64,000 nucleotides of DNA from an uncultured Saprospiraceae bacterium (GCA_937872385.1 CALMSO010000092.1:1-64000), one strand, 5' to 3'. Positions 8,029-16,855 are shown, counted from the stretch's first letter. Notes: generated by a model not told the origin, from the sequence alone. Made by a program: numbers and translations.

Positions 8029-8895
8029 ATGCGTCAGTTAAAAATTACCAATAAAATCACGAGCCGTGAGAGCCTTGCCTTAGACAAGTATCTGAACGAC
8101 ATCGGCAAAATCTCGATGCTCAGTGCAGACGAAGAGGCCGAATTGGCGCGCAGAATCCGCGAGGGCGACCATGCCGCTTTGGAAAAACTCACCGAAGCCA
8201 ATCTGCGCTTTGTGGTGTCGGTAGCTAAACAATATCAGAATCAAGGACTTTCGCTCAGCGATTTAATCAACGAAGGGAATGTGGGACTGATGAAGGCTGC
8301 CAAACGCTTTGACGAAACGAAGGGTTTCAAATTTATTTCTTACGCTGTCTGGTGGATTCGCCAGTCCATCCTGCAAGCTATCGTAGAGCACTCTCGCATC
8401 GTACGCCTGCCGCTCAACAAGGTAGGCTCCTACAATAAAGTGAACGAAGCTGTCCTGAATTTTGTGCAAGAATTTGAACGCGAACCTTCCAGTGAAGAAT
8501 TGGCGGAGCTGCTTGACATGACGCCCAAAGAAGTCACCAATATGCTCAAAGGCAATGGCCGGCACTTATCAGTAGATGCTCCTATCAGTGGTGAAGATGG
8601 CGATTCGACTATGCTGGACCTCATCTCGAATGAAGACGACGACAGCCCCGACAGCGACCTGATGGAACAATCACTCCGGGACGAAGTGCAGCAGGGTTTG
8701 TCTATTTTATCGCCCCGCGAAATCGAGGTGCTTTCCGCTTATTATGGACTAAACGGACACAAACCGCTCACTTTAGAGGAAATCGGCGAACTGTACAACC
8801 TCACCCGCGAGCGGGTACGCCAAATCAAGGAGCGCGCCATTCGACGGCTGCGCAAGTCATACAACCGAAACGCGCTGCGCTCTTATCTCGGATAG
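8029..8895 (+). CDS. rpoD: Primary RNA polymerase sigma factor (Bacteroidota RpoD type)
   Basis: A 288-residue group 1 sigma-70 of the short Bacteroidota form, which lacks region 1.1 and the long non-conserved insert. It has region 1.2 (ESLALDKYLNDIGKISML), region 2 (EGNVGLMKAAKRFDETKGFKF and YAVWWIRQSI, the -10-element helix), region 3 and region 4 (LTREVR-like helix TRERVRQIKERAIRRLRKS). It is the housekeeping factor that reads the TAnnTTTG promoters seen in this window. A near-match -7 box, TATATTTC, sits at 7983-7990. A strong intrinsic terminator follows at 8923-8963. Confidence 0.97.
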   Translation: MRQLKITNKITSRESLALDKYLNDIGKISMLSADEEAELARRIREGDHAALEKLTEANLRFVVSVAKQYQNQGLSLSDLINEGNVGLMKAAKRFDETKGFKFISYAVWWIRQSILQAIVEHSRIVRLPLNKVGSYNKVNEAVLNFVQEFEREPSSEELAELLDMTPKEVTNMLKGNGRHLSVDAPISGEDGDSTMLDLISNEDDDSPDSDLMEQSLRDEVQQGLSILSPREIEVLSAYYGLNGHKPLTLEEIGELYNLTRERVRQIKERAIRRLRKSYNRNALRSYLG

Positions 8896-8922
8896 ACCTG
8901 CGCTAGTTGCCTGTTTTCAGGC

Positions 8923-8963
8923 AAAACTCCACCTTTCAAATGTGCAGGAAGGTGGAGTTTTTT
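8923..8963 (+). terminator. Intrinsic terminator after rpoD
   Basis: A perfect 13-bp stem, AAAACTCCACCTT (8923-8935) with AAGGTGGAGTTTT (8949-8961), encloses a 13-nt loop. The stem runs directly into T residues. The A-rich left arm would also allow function in the other direction. Confidence 0.9.
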
Positions 8964-9098
8964 GTATAAACTTTTTTCAAAATTTATCGTTTTCCGATGA
9001 GAAAATTGGAGCTACAAGCGGACAAGTCGGCCAATTGTAAAATTTTGTTCCTGCCAATCAGAAGTATCATTTGCATTCCACTGGATTGTAAAAAGACG

Positions 9099-9106
9099 TA
9101 TATTTG
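9099..9106 (+). promoter_or_regulatory. -7 promoter box of lepA
   Basis: TATATTTG matches TAnnTTTG exactly and ends 6 nt before the lepA ATG at 9113. If the box is used, transcription starts about 3 nt before the start codon. A well-spaced -33 TTG is not evident. Confidence 0.6.
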
Positions 9107-9112
9107 CATTCT

Positions 9113-10909
9113 ATGAAAAATATCAGAAATTTTTGCGTTATCGCACACATTGATCACGGTAAGAGTACCCTCTCCGACCGCCTGCTGGAATACACCAACG
9201 CGGTATCCAGCCGCAATTTGCAAGCGCAAACGCTTGACAATATGGACTTGGAGCGCGAGCGCGGCATCACTATCAAAAGCCACGCCATCCAGATGTCTTA
9301 CGCGCATCCGAGCGGCGAAATCTATACGCTCAACATGATAGACACGCCGGGCCACGTTGATTTTTCCTACGAAGTGTCTCGCTCCATTGCCGCTTGCGAA
9401 GGCGCGTTGCTACTGATAGATGCTACGCAAGGCATTCAAGCACAAACCATTTCCAACCTGTACCTCGCCATCGAGCACGATTTGGAAATCATTCCTGTGC
9501 TAAACAAAATAGACATGGAAAGCGCCATGATTGACGAAGTGGCGGACCAAGTTATTGGACTAATCGGCTGCAAACGGGAAGAAATACTCATGGCCAGCGG
9601 CAAAACCGGTGAAGGCGTAATGGATATTCTGGAAGCCATTGTACAGCGCATTCCGGCACCCAAAGGCGACCCCGACGCACCCTTGCAAGCATTGATTTTT
9701 GACTCTATTTTCAACCCTTTCCGGGGGGTGATTGCTAATATCCGGCTGCTGAATGGTACGCTGCGCAAAGGCGACAAGGTGCGCTTTTTTCATAATAACC
9801 CCGACAAGGTTTATGAGGCAGACGAAGTAGGCATTTTGCAAATGGACTTTTTGCCGAGGCAGGAATTGTCCGCCGGTAATGTTGGTTACATTATTTCGGG
9901 TATTAAAGCCTCGAAAGAAATCAAAGTTGGCGATACCGTGACCCACGTGCACAACCCCTGCGCCGAGGGCGTGAAGGGCTTCGAAGACGTGAAGCCAATG
10001 GTATTTGCGGGGATTTTCCCGATTGATAATGATGATTTTGAAGACTTGCGCGACAGCTTGGAAAAACTCCAACTCAATGACGCTTCCCTAATCTTCGAGC
10101 CGGAAACTTCGGCCGCACTGGGCTTTGGCTTTCGCTGTGGTTTTCTGGGCATGTTGCACCTCGAAATTATTCAGGAGCGCCTCTCGCGGGAGTTCAATCA
10201 AGATGTAATCACTACAGTGCCCAACGTATCGTATTTTGCAGAAACTAAAAAGGGCGAACGCCTGACCATTCGCACCCCAGCCGACCTGCCCGATGCCACG
10301 GTGCTCGATTTTGTAGAGGAGCCTTATATCCAGGCGCAGGTCATCACCAAACCGGAGTACATCGGCACCATTATGACGCTTTGTATGGAAAAACGAGGCA
10401 TCCTTACCAAGCAACACTACCTCACCGAAGAGCGCGTGGAGCTGACTTTTGAGATGCCATTAGCTGAAATTGTGTTCGATTTTTACGACCGGCTCAAGTC
10501 TATTTCGCGGGGCTATGCTTCCTTCGATTACTATCCGATTGATTATCGGCAATCCGATTTGGTCAAAATGGATATTCGCCTCAACAACGAACCGGTGGAT
10601 GCGCTATCTGCTTTGGTACACCGCAGCAAGGCCGAGTCATTCGGCCGCAAAATTTGCAAAAAACTCAAGGATTTGCTGCCACGCCAGCAGTTCGTAATTG
10701 CCATTCAGGCCGCTATCGGCGCCAAGATTATCGCCCGCGAAACCATTTCTGCGCTGCGCAAGGACGTAACGGCCAAGTGCTACGGTGGTGATATCACTCG
10801 GAAGCGCAAACTGCTGGAAAAGCAAAAGGAAGGCAAGAAGAAAATGCGCCAAATTGGTAGCGTAGAAGTGCCGCAAAAGGCTTTCCTTGACGTACTCAAG
10901 TTAGATTGA
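9113..10909 (+). CDS. lepA: Elongation factor 4 (LepA), ribosome-associated GTPase
   Basis: A 598-residue translational GTPase that acts on stalled or misplaced ribosomes and in initiation/assembly. G1 is AHIDHGKST near the N-terminus, with ERGITIKSHAI (G2), DTPGHVDF (G3), NKID (G4) and SGKTGEGV (G5). EF-G-like domains II, III and V follow, then the LepA-specific C-terminal domain (KAESFGRKICKKLKDLLPRQ, GGDITRKRKLLEKQKEGKKKM). Length is normal. ATG 9113 is chosen over an upstream in-frame TTG (9104), which lies inside the -7 box. Transcribed alone. Confidence 0.98.
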   Translation: MKNIRNFCVIAHIDHGKSTLSDRLLEYTNAVSSRNLQAQTLDNMDLERERGITIKSHAIQMSYAHPSGEIYTLNMIDTPGHVDFSYEVSRSIAACEGALLLIDATQGIQAQTISNLYLAIEHDLEIIPVLNKIDMESAMIDEVADQVIGLIGCKREEILMASGKTGEGVMDILEAIVQRIPAPKGDPDAPLQALIFDSIFNPFRGVIANIRLLNGTLRKGDKVRFFHNNPDKVYEADEVGILQMDFLPRQELSAGNVGYIISGIKASKEIKVGDTVTHVHNPCAEGVKGFEDVKPMVFAGIFPIDNDDFEDLRDSLEKLQLNDASLIFEPETSAALGFGFRCGFLGMLHLEIIQERLSREFNQDVITTVPNVSYFAETKKGERLTIRTPADLPDATVLDFVEEPYIQAQVITKPEYIGTIMTLCMEKRGILTKQHYLTEERVELTFEMPLAEIVFDFYDRLKSISRGYASFDYYPIDYRQSDLVKMDIRLNNEPVDALSALVHRSKAESFGRKICKKLKDLLPRQQFVIAIQAAIGAKIIARETISALRKDVTAKCYGGDITRKRKLLEKQKEGKKKMRQIGSVEVPQKAFLDVLKLD

Positions 10910-10973
10910 TTTATTGGTAATAACCTAATAATCAACTAAATACGTTATAAAAAAGTAGAGCATTATAAAAAGC

Positions 10974-11012
10974 ACTGGCTATCTGTTTTGCAACGGATAG
11001 CCAGTTTCTGTT
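10974..11012 (+). terminator. Intrinsic terminator after lepA
   Basis: A perfect 10-bp stem, ACTGGCTATC (10974-10983) with GATAGCCAGT (10996-11005), has a 12-nt loop and is followed by TTTCTGTT. It lies 65 bp after the lepA stop. Confidence 0.75.
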
Positions 11013-11017
11013 AAAAA

Positions 11018-11128
11018 AAAACGAGTTGGTAATTCGTTTTGTAAATGCCCGGGTTTGTGTAACGCGCCCCCCGGCGTATTTACCAAAATATAATAAACAG
11101 ATGTGGGGGGAACATCTGACGGTAAATA
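11018..11128. other. Cluster of overlapping inverted repeats (possible structured RNA)
   Basis: Beyond the lepA terminator come three further hairpins. AAAACGA (11018-11024) pairs with TCGTTTT (11034-11040). GTAAAT (11041-11046) pairs with ATTTAC (11078-11083). CAGATGT (11098-11104) pairs with ACATCTG (11112-11118) around a G6A loop. TATTTACC (11077-11084) is also perfectly complementary to GGTAAATA (11121-11128), so it can pair either upstream or downstream, but not both. No gene is identified; the rest up to 11475 shows nothing I can support. Two short frames (11026-11262 +, 11158-11412 -) are not convincing as proteins. Confidence 0.45.
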
Positions 11129-11475
11129 ACATAACGTTTCATTTACTTGGATACGAATTATGTACCAACAAGCATCATAAGGGTACGCGCTATCATATTG
11201 TTATAAACAGATACGATAGCTTTAAAATAAAAGCAGTTTTTGGGAAATTGAATGGGTTTTAGGTGTTTCCGCCGAAGCGAATACATCATTACTGATGCAT
11301 ACAGACCGCAGGGCCTGCAAAACCGGGGTACATAGTGTTCGTAGAGATTCAATAATTGTTGGAGATAAGTAGTGTTGCTGATATGTTCTATACTGGGATG
11401 GCATATGGGCAAAATACTTGCCTGAAAGTGTTTTCGATTGATAATGAAGGGGTTGTGTAAAATTGAAAGGTTGAC

Positions 11476-11586
11476 TTAACCTCTCCTGAAGGCTTGTTTC
11501 CGATTGCGTTGAACGAGATAGTCCGATGCAAAAATAAGCCCTCCGCCTACTAAAAAGGCGCCCAAAGCGATGTACAGAACTAGCAT
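11476..11586 (-). CDS. Small single-span membrane protein (36 residues)
   Basis: A short frame starting MLVLYIALGAF, with one hydrophobic stretch of about 20 residues (LGAFLVGGGLIFA) and then a basic tail (QRNRKQAFRRG). The hydrophobic-then-basic layout suggests an inner-membrane peptide with its C-terminus inside. It stands alone between the lepA tail region and the RskA/ECF operon. Function unknown. The support is the membrane-protein composition and the clean stop; no promoter or family match is visible, so it could be a chance frame. Confidence 0.45.
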   Translation of the reverse strand: MLVLYIALGAFLVGGGLIFASDYLVQRNRKQAFRRG

Positions 11587-11826
11587 GATGTGCAGTTTTT
11601 TGATTAAAGAATAATGGTTGTGTAACTTTAGGACGATATGTTCATGAAGGCAGTGCTAAGATAGGGAAATATTTTTCTGTGTGGAAATTTTTTGCCAATT
11701 TTTTGCAAAAATTTTAAAATTCTTTTCAGTAGAGGCTGTTTTCGGCAATAAAAAGAGTGGTGTAGCAATCATTTTACGATTGTAGGCGATTGAAAATGTT
11801 ATAATAAGGCGTGAGCAAGTTTTGGG

Positions 11827-12579
11827 TCAAGTTATTTTTCCATTTACTACGAGTAGCTCCACGGTAGGATGCGCGCTGCCGCCGGCGGGTTCGATAGTAA
11901 TATTGAGGCTTTCCGCATGTTGCACTACTTGGATGCGCTGCGACTCGTTTGGCGAGTTGTTGAGCAGACCAGAAGGAATCATTTCGCCTTCCACGTCAGC
12001 CCAGATTTGATACTGCTTGCCGGGCGGTGGCGGCGGCAGGTGCACCGTATTGAGATAGGCTTGCTGCGTGGCTTCATTCCAATATACTATAACGTGGGCT
12101 TCGGGCAGTAGGGTAGTGCCGGTGAGGTGCACCACCTTCGTGTGATTGTCTTTGATGAAAGCCACTACTTGCAGGGCTTCTTGCTGGCTTTGTTGTTGCT
12201 GCTCGCATTGGGCGCGGTAAGCGTCAAATTCGCGGTTGAGTTGCTGCCAGCCCTTTCTTTGTTGCCAATATTGCCAAGATGCCAGCCCGAGCAGTACAGC
12301 GATTGCCGCAAGGCTGAACCATTGTCGTTTGCCAATTTTAGTGCTTTTCAGTGCGGTTTGCTGGATTTCGGCAAGCACTTTTTCCTTCAGGTGTGGCGGC
12401 GGGGGCACTGCATACTGCGCTGCGTAGCGTTCCATGGCATGGCGCAGGGCGTTTATTTCTTGCTGTATCTCTGGAAAGGTACGGGCATAGCGCTCTACTT
12501 CCTGCGTCTCCTCCGGAGTCGTCAGCCCGAGCACATATTGCTCTATTAAGCCCGATGTCAGAAATCGCTCTTTATCCAT
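11827..12579 (-). CDS. Anti-sigma factor with RskA C-terminal domain
   Basis: A 250-residue membrane anti-sigma factor. The N-terminal cytoplasmic part has the sequence typical of Bacteroidota anti-sigma factors, GLIEQYVLGLTTPEETQEVE. A membrane span lies at about residues 94-113 (WFSLAAIAVLLGLASWQYW). The extracytoplasmic half matches the anti-sigma-K domain (VYWNEATQQAYLNTVHLPP, GKQYQIWADVEGEMIPSGLL). It follows its sigma gene by 50 bp. ATG 12579 (MDKERF) is chosen because the longer frame would overlap the sigma gene. In the mycobacterial SigK/RskA pair, this domain is processed by proteolysis to release the sigma factor; the same is inferred here. Confidence 0.92.
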   Translation of the reverse strand: MDKERFLTSGLIEQYVLGLTTPEETQEVERYARTFPEIQQEINALRHAMERYAAQYAVPPPPHLKEKVLAEIQQTALKSTKIGKRQWFSLAAIAVLLGLASWQYWQQRKGWQQLNREFDAYRAQCEQQQQSQQEALQVVAFIKDNHTKVVHLTGTTLLPEAHVIVYWNEATQQAYLNTVHLPPPPPGKQYQIWADVEGEMIPSGLLNNSPNESQRIQVVQHAESLNITIEPAGGSAHPTVELLVVNGKIT

Positions 12580-12629
12580 GCCTGAGGCCCTTCGCTGCCA
12601 TTTTTGTATTACAACGTTAAGGCTATTTT

Positions 12630-13211
12630 TTAGAATGTAAACCAATAAAGGATGCCCCAGAGCCATCCAACCACCTTTTGCTCTACAAAAAACTTGCGCA
12701 ACTCTCGCAGGGCAATGCGCAGGCGCGTTTTCACAGTGCCAAGTGGTATGTTGAGTTGCTCGGTTACTTCCGTGTGGGTATAGCCCTGAAAATAAATCAT
12801 ATCAATAATAATTCGGTGCTTTTCGTCCAATTCGTTGACCATATTTTCTAGCCCAATATGCTCAATGGTAAAACTACTGCTCAGCCCGGCCGTATTGCAA
12901 AGTGCCTCATCAATTGGCTGTGTTTGGTTGCGCTGCCGCACACCTGCAAGCCGGGTTTTGTCAATGGCTGTATTGCGGGCAATATTGAGCAACCAAGTGA
13001 ACAGGGTGCCTTTTTCCTGATTGTAATGGCGGCTGTTTTGCCAAGCTTTTACAAAAGCTTCCTGGATAACGTCCTCGGCGGTTTCCGGGGTTTGTACAAT
13101 GCGCAGCACAATTCCATACAAGGTGGGCGCATATTGATCGTACAATAAAGCGATGGCTTTGGTATCTTGATGCCGCAAAAGCGCCGTGATGTATGGTTCT
13201 GAATGCTTCAT
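12630..13211 (-). CDS. ECF-type RNA polymerase sigma factor (SigK-like context)
   Basis: A 193-residue ECF sigma factor. Region 2 shows LLYDQYAPTLYGIVLRI and DVIQEAFVKAW; region 4 shows LDEKHRIIIDMIYFQGYTH and the helix-turn-helix IPLGTVKTRLRIALRELR. It ends with an unusual aromatic tail, WLWGILYWFTF. The anti-sigma gene is directly downstream, and a fasciclin-domain gene is divergent 234 bp away. That trio is known for the SigK group of mycobacteria, where the factor drives fasciclin-domain antigens. Control of the gene at 13446 is inferred from this arrangement. Confidence 0.94.
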   Translation of the reverse strand: MKHSEPYITALLRHQDTKAIALLYDQYAPTLYGIVLRIVQTPETAEDVIQEAFVKAWQNSRHYNQEKGTLFTWLLNIARNTAIDKTRLAGVRQRNQTQPIDEALCNTAGLSSSFTIEHIGLENMVNELDEKHRIIIDMIYFQGYTHTEVTEQLNIPLGTVKTRLRIALRELRKFFVEQKVVGWLWGILYWFTF

Positions 13212-13445
13212 TACATTTTTTTGCAGATGCCAATCTGACTGCTTGTGCAGCTTAGATGAGCGAGTCTGGAACGGGTTACATCAGCGACGAACGCCAGTGC
13301 TCCAAATATACATACGGCTTATCCAACAAAGGTTTTCAGGAATTGTTTAACGATGTTTTTTTAAAAACGAAAATCCGAACTGCCTTCGGCCACGTATGTA
13401 TGGTGCTTTAGTATTCTAATCCATCACCAAAAAATTTGTTACAAC

Positions 13446-13964
13446 ATGAAGAAGTTATTAATGTTGCTCGCGCTGATGTGCGGAATGAGTGCCTTGGCTA
13501 TTGCTCAGAATAATGCTACGCCAGATGTAGTTGATATTGCCATTGGCTCGGCCGACCACTCTACGTTGGTGGCAGCAGTGCAGGCCGCAGGGCTGGTAGA
13601 AACGCTCAAGGGCGAAGGTCCATTCACGATTTTTGCGCCGGTAAATAGTGCATTTGACAAGCTTCCGGAAGGTACGGTGGCTACTTTGCTCAAGCCGGAA
13701 AACAAAGCGACTTTAGCCAAAATTTTGACCTACCACGTAGTGGCCGGGCGGCTCGATTCAGCGGCAGTAGTAGCAGCGCTGCAAGCAGGCGATGGCAAAA
13801 CCAGCGTAACGACCGTTAGCGGCGGCACGCTCAATGTCATGCTCGAAGACGGGCGCGTATTTTTACAGGATGAAAATGGCAATAAGGCTGCCATCACAGC
13901 TGTTGACCTGAGTGGCTCTAATGGCGTTATCCATGTCATTGACACGGTGGTATTGCCGAAGTAA
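13446..13964 (+). CDS. Secreted fasciclin (FAS1) domain protein
   Basis: A 172-residue protein with a signal peptide (MKKLLMLLALMCGMSALAIAQ) and one FAS1 domain spanning nearly all the rest. FAS1 hallmarks are FTIFAPVNSAFDKLP, the central TYHVVAGRLDS and the terminal NGVIHVIDTVVLPK. FAS1 domains mediate adhesion or protein-protein contacts outside the cell. No lipobox is seen, so the product is probably free in the periplasm or secreted. It is transcribed divergently from an ECF sigma/RskA pair that probably controls it, and an intrinsic terminator follows at 13992-14031. Confidence 0.95.
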   Translation: MKKLLMLLALMCGMSALAIAQNNATPDVVDIAIGSADHSTLVAAVQAAGLVETLKGEGPFTIFAPVNSAFDKLPEGTVATLLKPENKATLAKILTYHVVAGRLDSAAVVAALQAGDGKTSVTTVSGGTLNVMLEDGRVFLQDENGNKAAITAVDLSGSNGVIHVIDTVVLPK

Positions 13965-13991
13965 TTCAACTGAGATCACCCCACTGGCACT

Positions 13992-14031
13992 TGCGCCGCT
14001 GCGATGCATTTCGTGGCGGCGCAGCGTTTTT
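13992..14031 (+). terminator. Intrinsic terminator after fasciclin gene
   Basis: The 8-bp GC-rich stem TGCGCCGC (13992-13999) pairs with GCGGCGCA (14016-14023). It is followed by gcg and a run of five T (14027-14031) which touches the stop codon of the small minus-strand gene at 14031. Confidence 0.7.
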
Positions 14032-14153
14032 CAAAACATACTGTCGCTGGAATCCTTGCCCATGCCGGAGCGCCAGTCCGCCAAAATAATATCTTTGTTC
14101 AGCACGATGGTACCCACCGCGAGGATGATGAGGAGTATAGTGTCCATTCCCAT
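14031..14153 (-). CDS. Small single-span membrane protein (40 residues)
   Basis: A short frame MGMDTILLIILAVGTIVLNK with one membrane span at about residues 5-18, followed by a polar tail (DWRSGMGKDSSDSMF). A longer reading from 14312 exists, but the segment before MGMD looks like intergenic sequence. Function unknown. It is convergent with the fasciclin gene and shares the terminator region. The composition looks like a genuine small membrane protein, but there is no promoter or family evidence. Confidence 0.45.
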   Translation of the reverse strand: MGMDTILLIILAVGTIVLNKDIILADWRSGMGKDSSDSMF

Positions 14154-14365
14154 GATTGATGAGGTTGTTATTAGCAAAATAAAACATAATACATTTGCCA
14201 ATAGTAGCCGGCATTTATTGTTGGGAAGGTGCAACGCAGTGATACGTTTGGAAAAGAAATAATGCAACAAATTTTGCATTTCAAAGATACAGCCTTTCGT
14301 TGCGGAAAGCAATTTTTTTAGGCAAATAATTTTAATTTTTTATTGATATGTCTTTCGCCAATATG

Positions 14366-15700
14366 CTAAGCTTCCAATAGCGCCGCCAGTTTTCCCTGTG
14401 CTTTCGCAAAATGAAACGCGTCGAGGATAGCGTCTTGTCGAGCCTGGATTTCCGGCAGGCAAAGATTACCAATGCTTCCATCGTGCGTGTGCGCAATGGC
14501 CTTCTCGGGTTGGAAAGTGCCTTTGGCAATGTCAGCACCCACTTGCCGATAAGCATCGCGGAAAGGGACGCCCGCCAGCACCATGCGGTTCACTTCTTCT
14601 ACGCTGAACAGGTAAAGATATTTGTCGTCTTCTAAAATATCGGTTCGTATCTGAATTTGCGACAGCGCAAAAGTGGCAATGCGTAAGCAGCTTTTCATAC
14701 TTTCAATAGCCGGAAAGACCTGTTCTTTTAGCAATTGAAAATCGCGGTGATAGCCCGATGGCAGTGTGCCCGTGAGCTGACTCACTTGCGCAGGCAGGCT
14801 TTGCAATTGGTTGCAACGCGCCCGAATCAGTTCGAATACATCGGGGTTTTTTTTGTGCGGCATAATGCTGGAACCAGTTGTCAGCTCATCCGGAAAATGG
14901 ATAAAACCAAAATTCTGGTTCATGTACAGCGTTACGTCCATAGCCAGCTTGCCCAAGGTGCTGCCCAACCCCGCCAAGGCAAAAGCCAGAAACAGCTCGC
15001 TCTTGCCGCGGCCCATCTGGGCGTGCACTACGTTGTAATTCAGCTCTTCGAAACCGAGCAGCTCGGTGGTCATGCGCCGATCGAGCGGAAAAGACGAGCC
15101 GTAGCCCGCTGCGGAGCCAAGCGGATTGCGGTTGATAATGCTGTAAACGCTTTGCAGAAGTTGCAAATCATCGGTCAGCGACTCGGTATAAGCCGAAAAC
15201 CACAGCCCAAAGGAAGAGACCATCGCTACCTGTAGGTGCGTGTAGCCGGGCAGGAGCACCGTTTTGTATTGCTCGGCTAAGGTCAGCAACTGCGTGCCCA
15301 AATCGCGCGTCAATTCGGCAATTTCCTGAATTTCAGCTCTGAAAAACAGCCGCAAATCCACCAATACTTGGTCGTTGCGCGAGCGGCCAGCGTGAATTTT
15401 TTTACCTACCTCGCCCAGTTCGCGGGTGAGCATTAGTTCTACTTGCGAATGCACATCTTCCACGCCTGGCTCTATCACAAAAGCGCCCGCCTTGGCTTGC
15501 TGGTAAATGCGTCGGAGGGCCGGAGCGAGTTGTTGCAATTCGGCGGCTGTCAGCAAGCCAATGTGCGTCAACATTCGGATGTGCGCGAGCGAGCCAAGTA
15601 CATCGTATTTAGCCAACAGAAGGTCTAATTCGCGGTCGCGCCCAACGGTAAAACGCTCAATATCAGCGTGTACGGAATAGTTTTTTTGCCAAAGTTTCAT
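14366..15700 (-). CDS. argH: Argininosuccinate lyase
   Basis: A 444-residue fumarase/aspartase-superfamily enzyme that splits argininosuccinate into arginine and fumarate in the last step of arginine synthesis. The superfamily signature GSSIMPHKKNPD is present, as are the conserved DVHSQVE block, the HAGRSRNDQV motif and TGYTHLQ-like PGYTHLQ. Start set at MKLWQKNYS; an upstream in-frame ATG (15766) would add 22 residues. It lies 90 bp after the ArgE-like gene on the same strand, giving an arginine-synthesis pair. Confidence 0.97.
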   Translation of the reverse strand: MKLWQKNYSVHADIERFTVGRDRELDLLLAKYDVLGSLAHIRMLTHIGLLTAAELQQLAPALRRIYQQAKAGAFVIEPGVEDVHSQVELMLTRELGEVGKKIHAGRSRNDQVLVDLRLFFRAEIQEIAELTRDLGTQLLTLAEQYKTVLLPGYTHLQVAMVSSFGLWFSAYTESLTDDLQLLQSVYSIINRNPLGSAAGYGSSFPLDRRMTTELLGFEELNYNVVHAQMGRGKSELFLAFALAGLGSTLGKLAMDVTLYMNQNFGFIHFPDELTTGSSIMPHKKNPDVFELIRARCNQLQSLPAQVSQLTGTLPSGYHRDFQLLKEQVFPAIESMKSCLRIATFALSQIQIRTDILEDDKYLYLFSVEEVNRMVLAGVPFRDAYRQVGADIAKGTFQPEKAIAHTHDGSIGNLCLPEIQARQDAILDAFHFAKAQGKLAALLEA

Positions 15701-15790
15701 GCGGTGCAGGCTAATGGTATCAATAAAAATCGGGGCGAAGGTCGGAAGAAATGCCGATACCTGCAAACACTTTCAGGCACAGGGTCATTT

Positions 15791-16855
15791 TTACACGATA
15801 CGCGCCAATTGCCCCAACAGCGTTATGTAGCCTTCGATGCCCTGCGCTATTTCTTCGAGCTGTATGTACTCGTTGGCGGTGTGGGAGCGCGCGGAGTCGC
15901 CAGGGCCCATTTTCAGCGTAGGAAAAGACAAAAGCGCCTGATCAGATAGAGTCGGCGAGCCGAAATACCCTAACCCCAGCGCCCGCCCAGCCTGTACCAA
16001 AGGGTGCTCCAGCCCAATGCGGGAGGCATTGAGCCGAAACGAGCGGGCTTTTAGTTCCGATTGCAAATGCGCCTGCAACAGCTCGAAAGCGATGCGATTG
16101 CTATAAAATTCGTTGGTGCGCACGTCAATTACAAAGCGGCAGCTATCGGGCACTACATTGTGCTGCGTGCCAGCGTGGATTTGCGTCACGGTCATTTTTA
16201 CGGGCCCGAGCAGTTCAGATTGTTTGGGGAACTGGTACTCCTGGATCCAATGTACGTCTTGTAATGCCTTGTAAATAGCGTTTTCGCCTTCATCGCGGGC
16301 GGCATGCCCGGCGCGGCCTTTGGCTTCGGCGTCTATCACCAACAAGCCTTTTTCGGCAATGGCCATCTGCATTTGCGTGGGTTCACCGATGATGCCCGCC
16401 CAGATAGACTCCAGCTCCGGCAGCAAGCATTCGATACCATTGGCACCAGAAATCTCCTCCTCAGCAGTAGCAGCTATGATGATATTGAAAGGCAAATCAG
16501 TATGTTCGTAGAAATATTGAAACGTGGCAATGAGCGCTACCAACGGCCCGCCAGCATCATTGCTACCCAGCCCATACAGCCGTCCGTCCTCTATTTTCGC
16601 CTGGAAAGGGTGGCGCGTCCAGCCAGGCACGGGGCGCACGGTATCGTGGTGCGAATTGAGTAGCAGCGTGGGTTTGGCCGGGTCAAAATGCTTGTTTTTT
16701 GCCCAAATATTGTGTTTTTTACGTTGGGGTTGCCAGTTTTGTACTCGAAAAAAGTTTTCTATAATCACCGCCGTATCCGCTTCTTCTTTAGAATAAGAAG
16801 GCGTAGCAATCAAGCTTTGGAGCAGCTCAAGTGCAGTCAGGGTTAGATTTTGCAT
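15791..16855 (-). CDS. argE: M20-family deacetylase, probably N-acetylornithine/N-acetylcitrulline deacetylase
   Basis: A 354-residue zinc peptidase of family M20. The metal and catalytic motifs are HHDTV (about 68-72), GSNDAGG, the general-base pair ATAEEE and GEPTQ; the dimerisation domain holds GRAGHAARDEGENA. Family members remove the acetyl group from acetylornithine, or, in Bacteroidota that use acetylated intermediates through the transcarbamylase step, from acetylcitrulline. The place directly before argH supports an arginine role; substrate cannot be decided from sequence. DapE or CPG2 activity are the alternatives. Confidence 0.88.
   Translation of the reverse strand: MQNLTLTALELLQSLIATPSYSKEEADTAVIIENFFRVQNWQPQRKKHNIWAKNKHFDPAKPTLLLNSHHDTVRPVPGWTRHPFQAKIEDGRLYGLGSNDAGGPLVALIATFQYFYEHTDLPFNIIIAATAEEEISGANGIECLLPELESIWAGIIGEPTQMQMAIAEKGLLVIDAEAKGRAGHAARDEGENAIYKALQDVHWIQEYQFPKQSELLGPVKMTVTQIHAGTQHNVVPDSCRFVIDVRTNEFYSNRIAFELLQAHLQSELKARSFRLNASRIGLEHPLVQAGRALGLGYFGSPTLSDQALLSFPTLKMGPGDSARSHTANEYIQLEEIAQGIEGYITLLGQLARIV

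Noticed and set aside
11026..11412. Two opposite frames of 78 and 84 codons in the gap after lepA
   Set aside because: They overlap each other and the hairpin cluster; no domain, signal or membrane character; composition looks non-coding.
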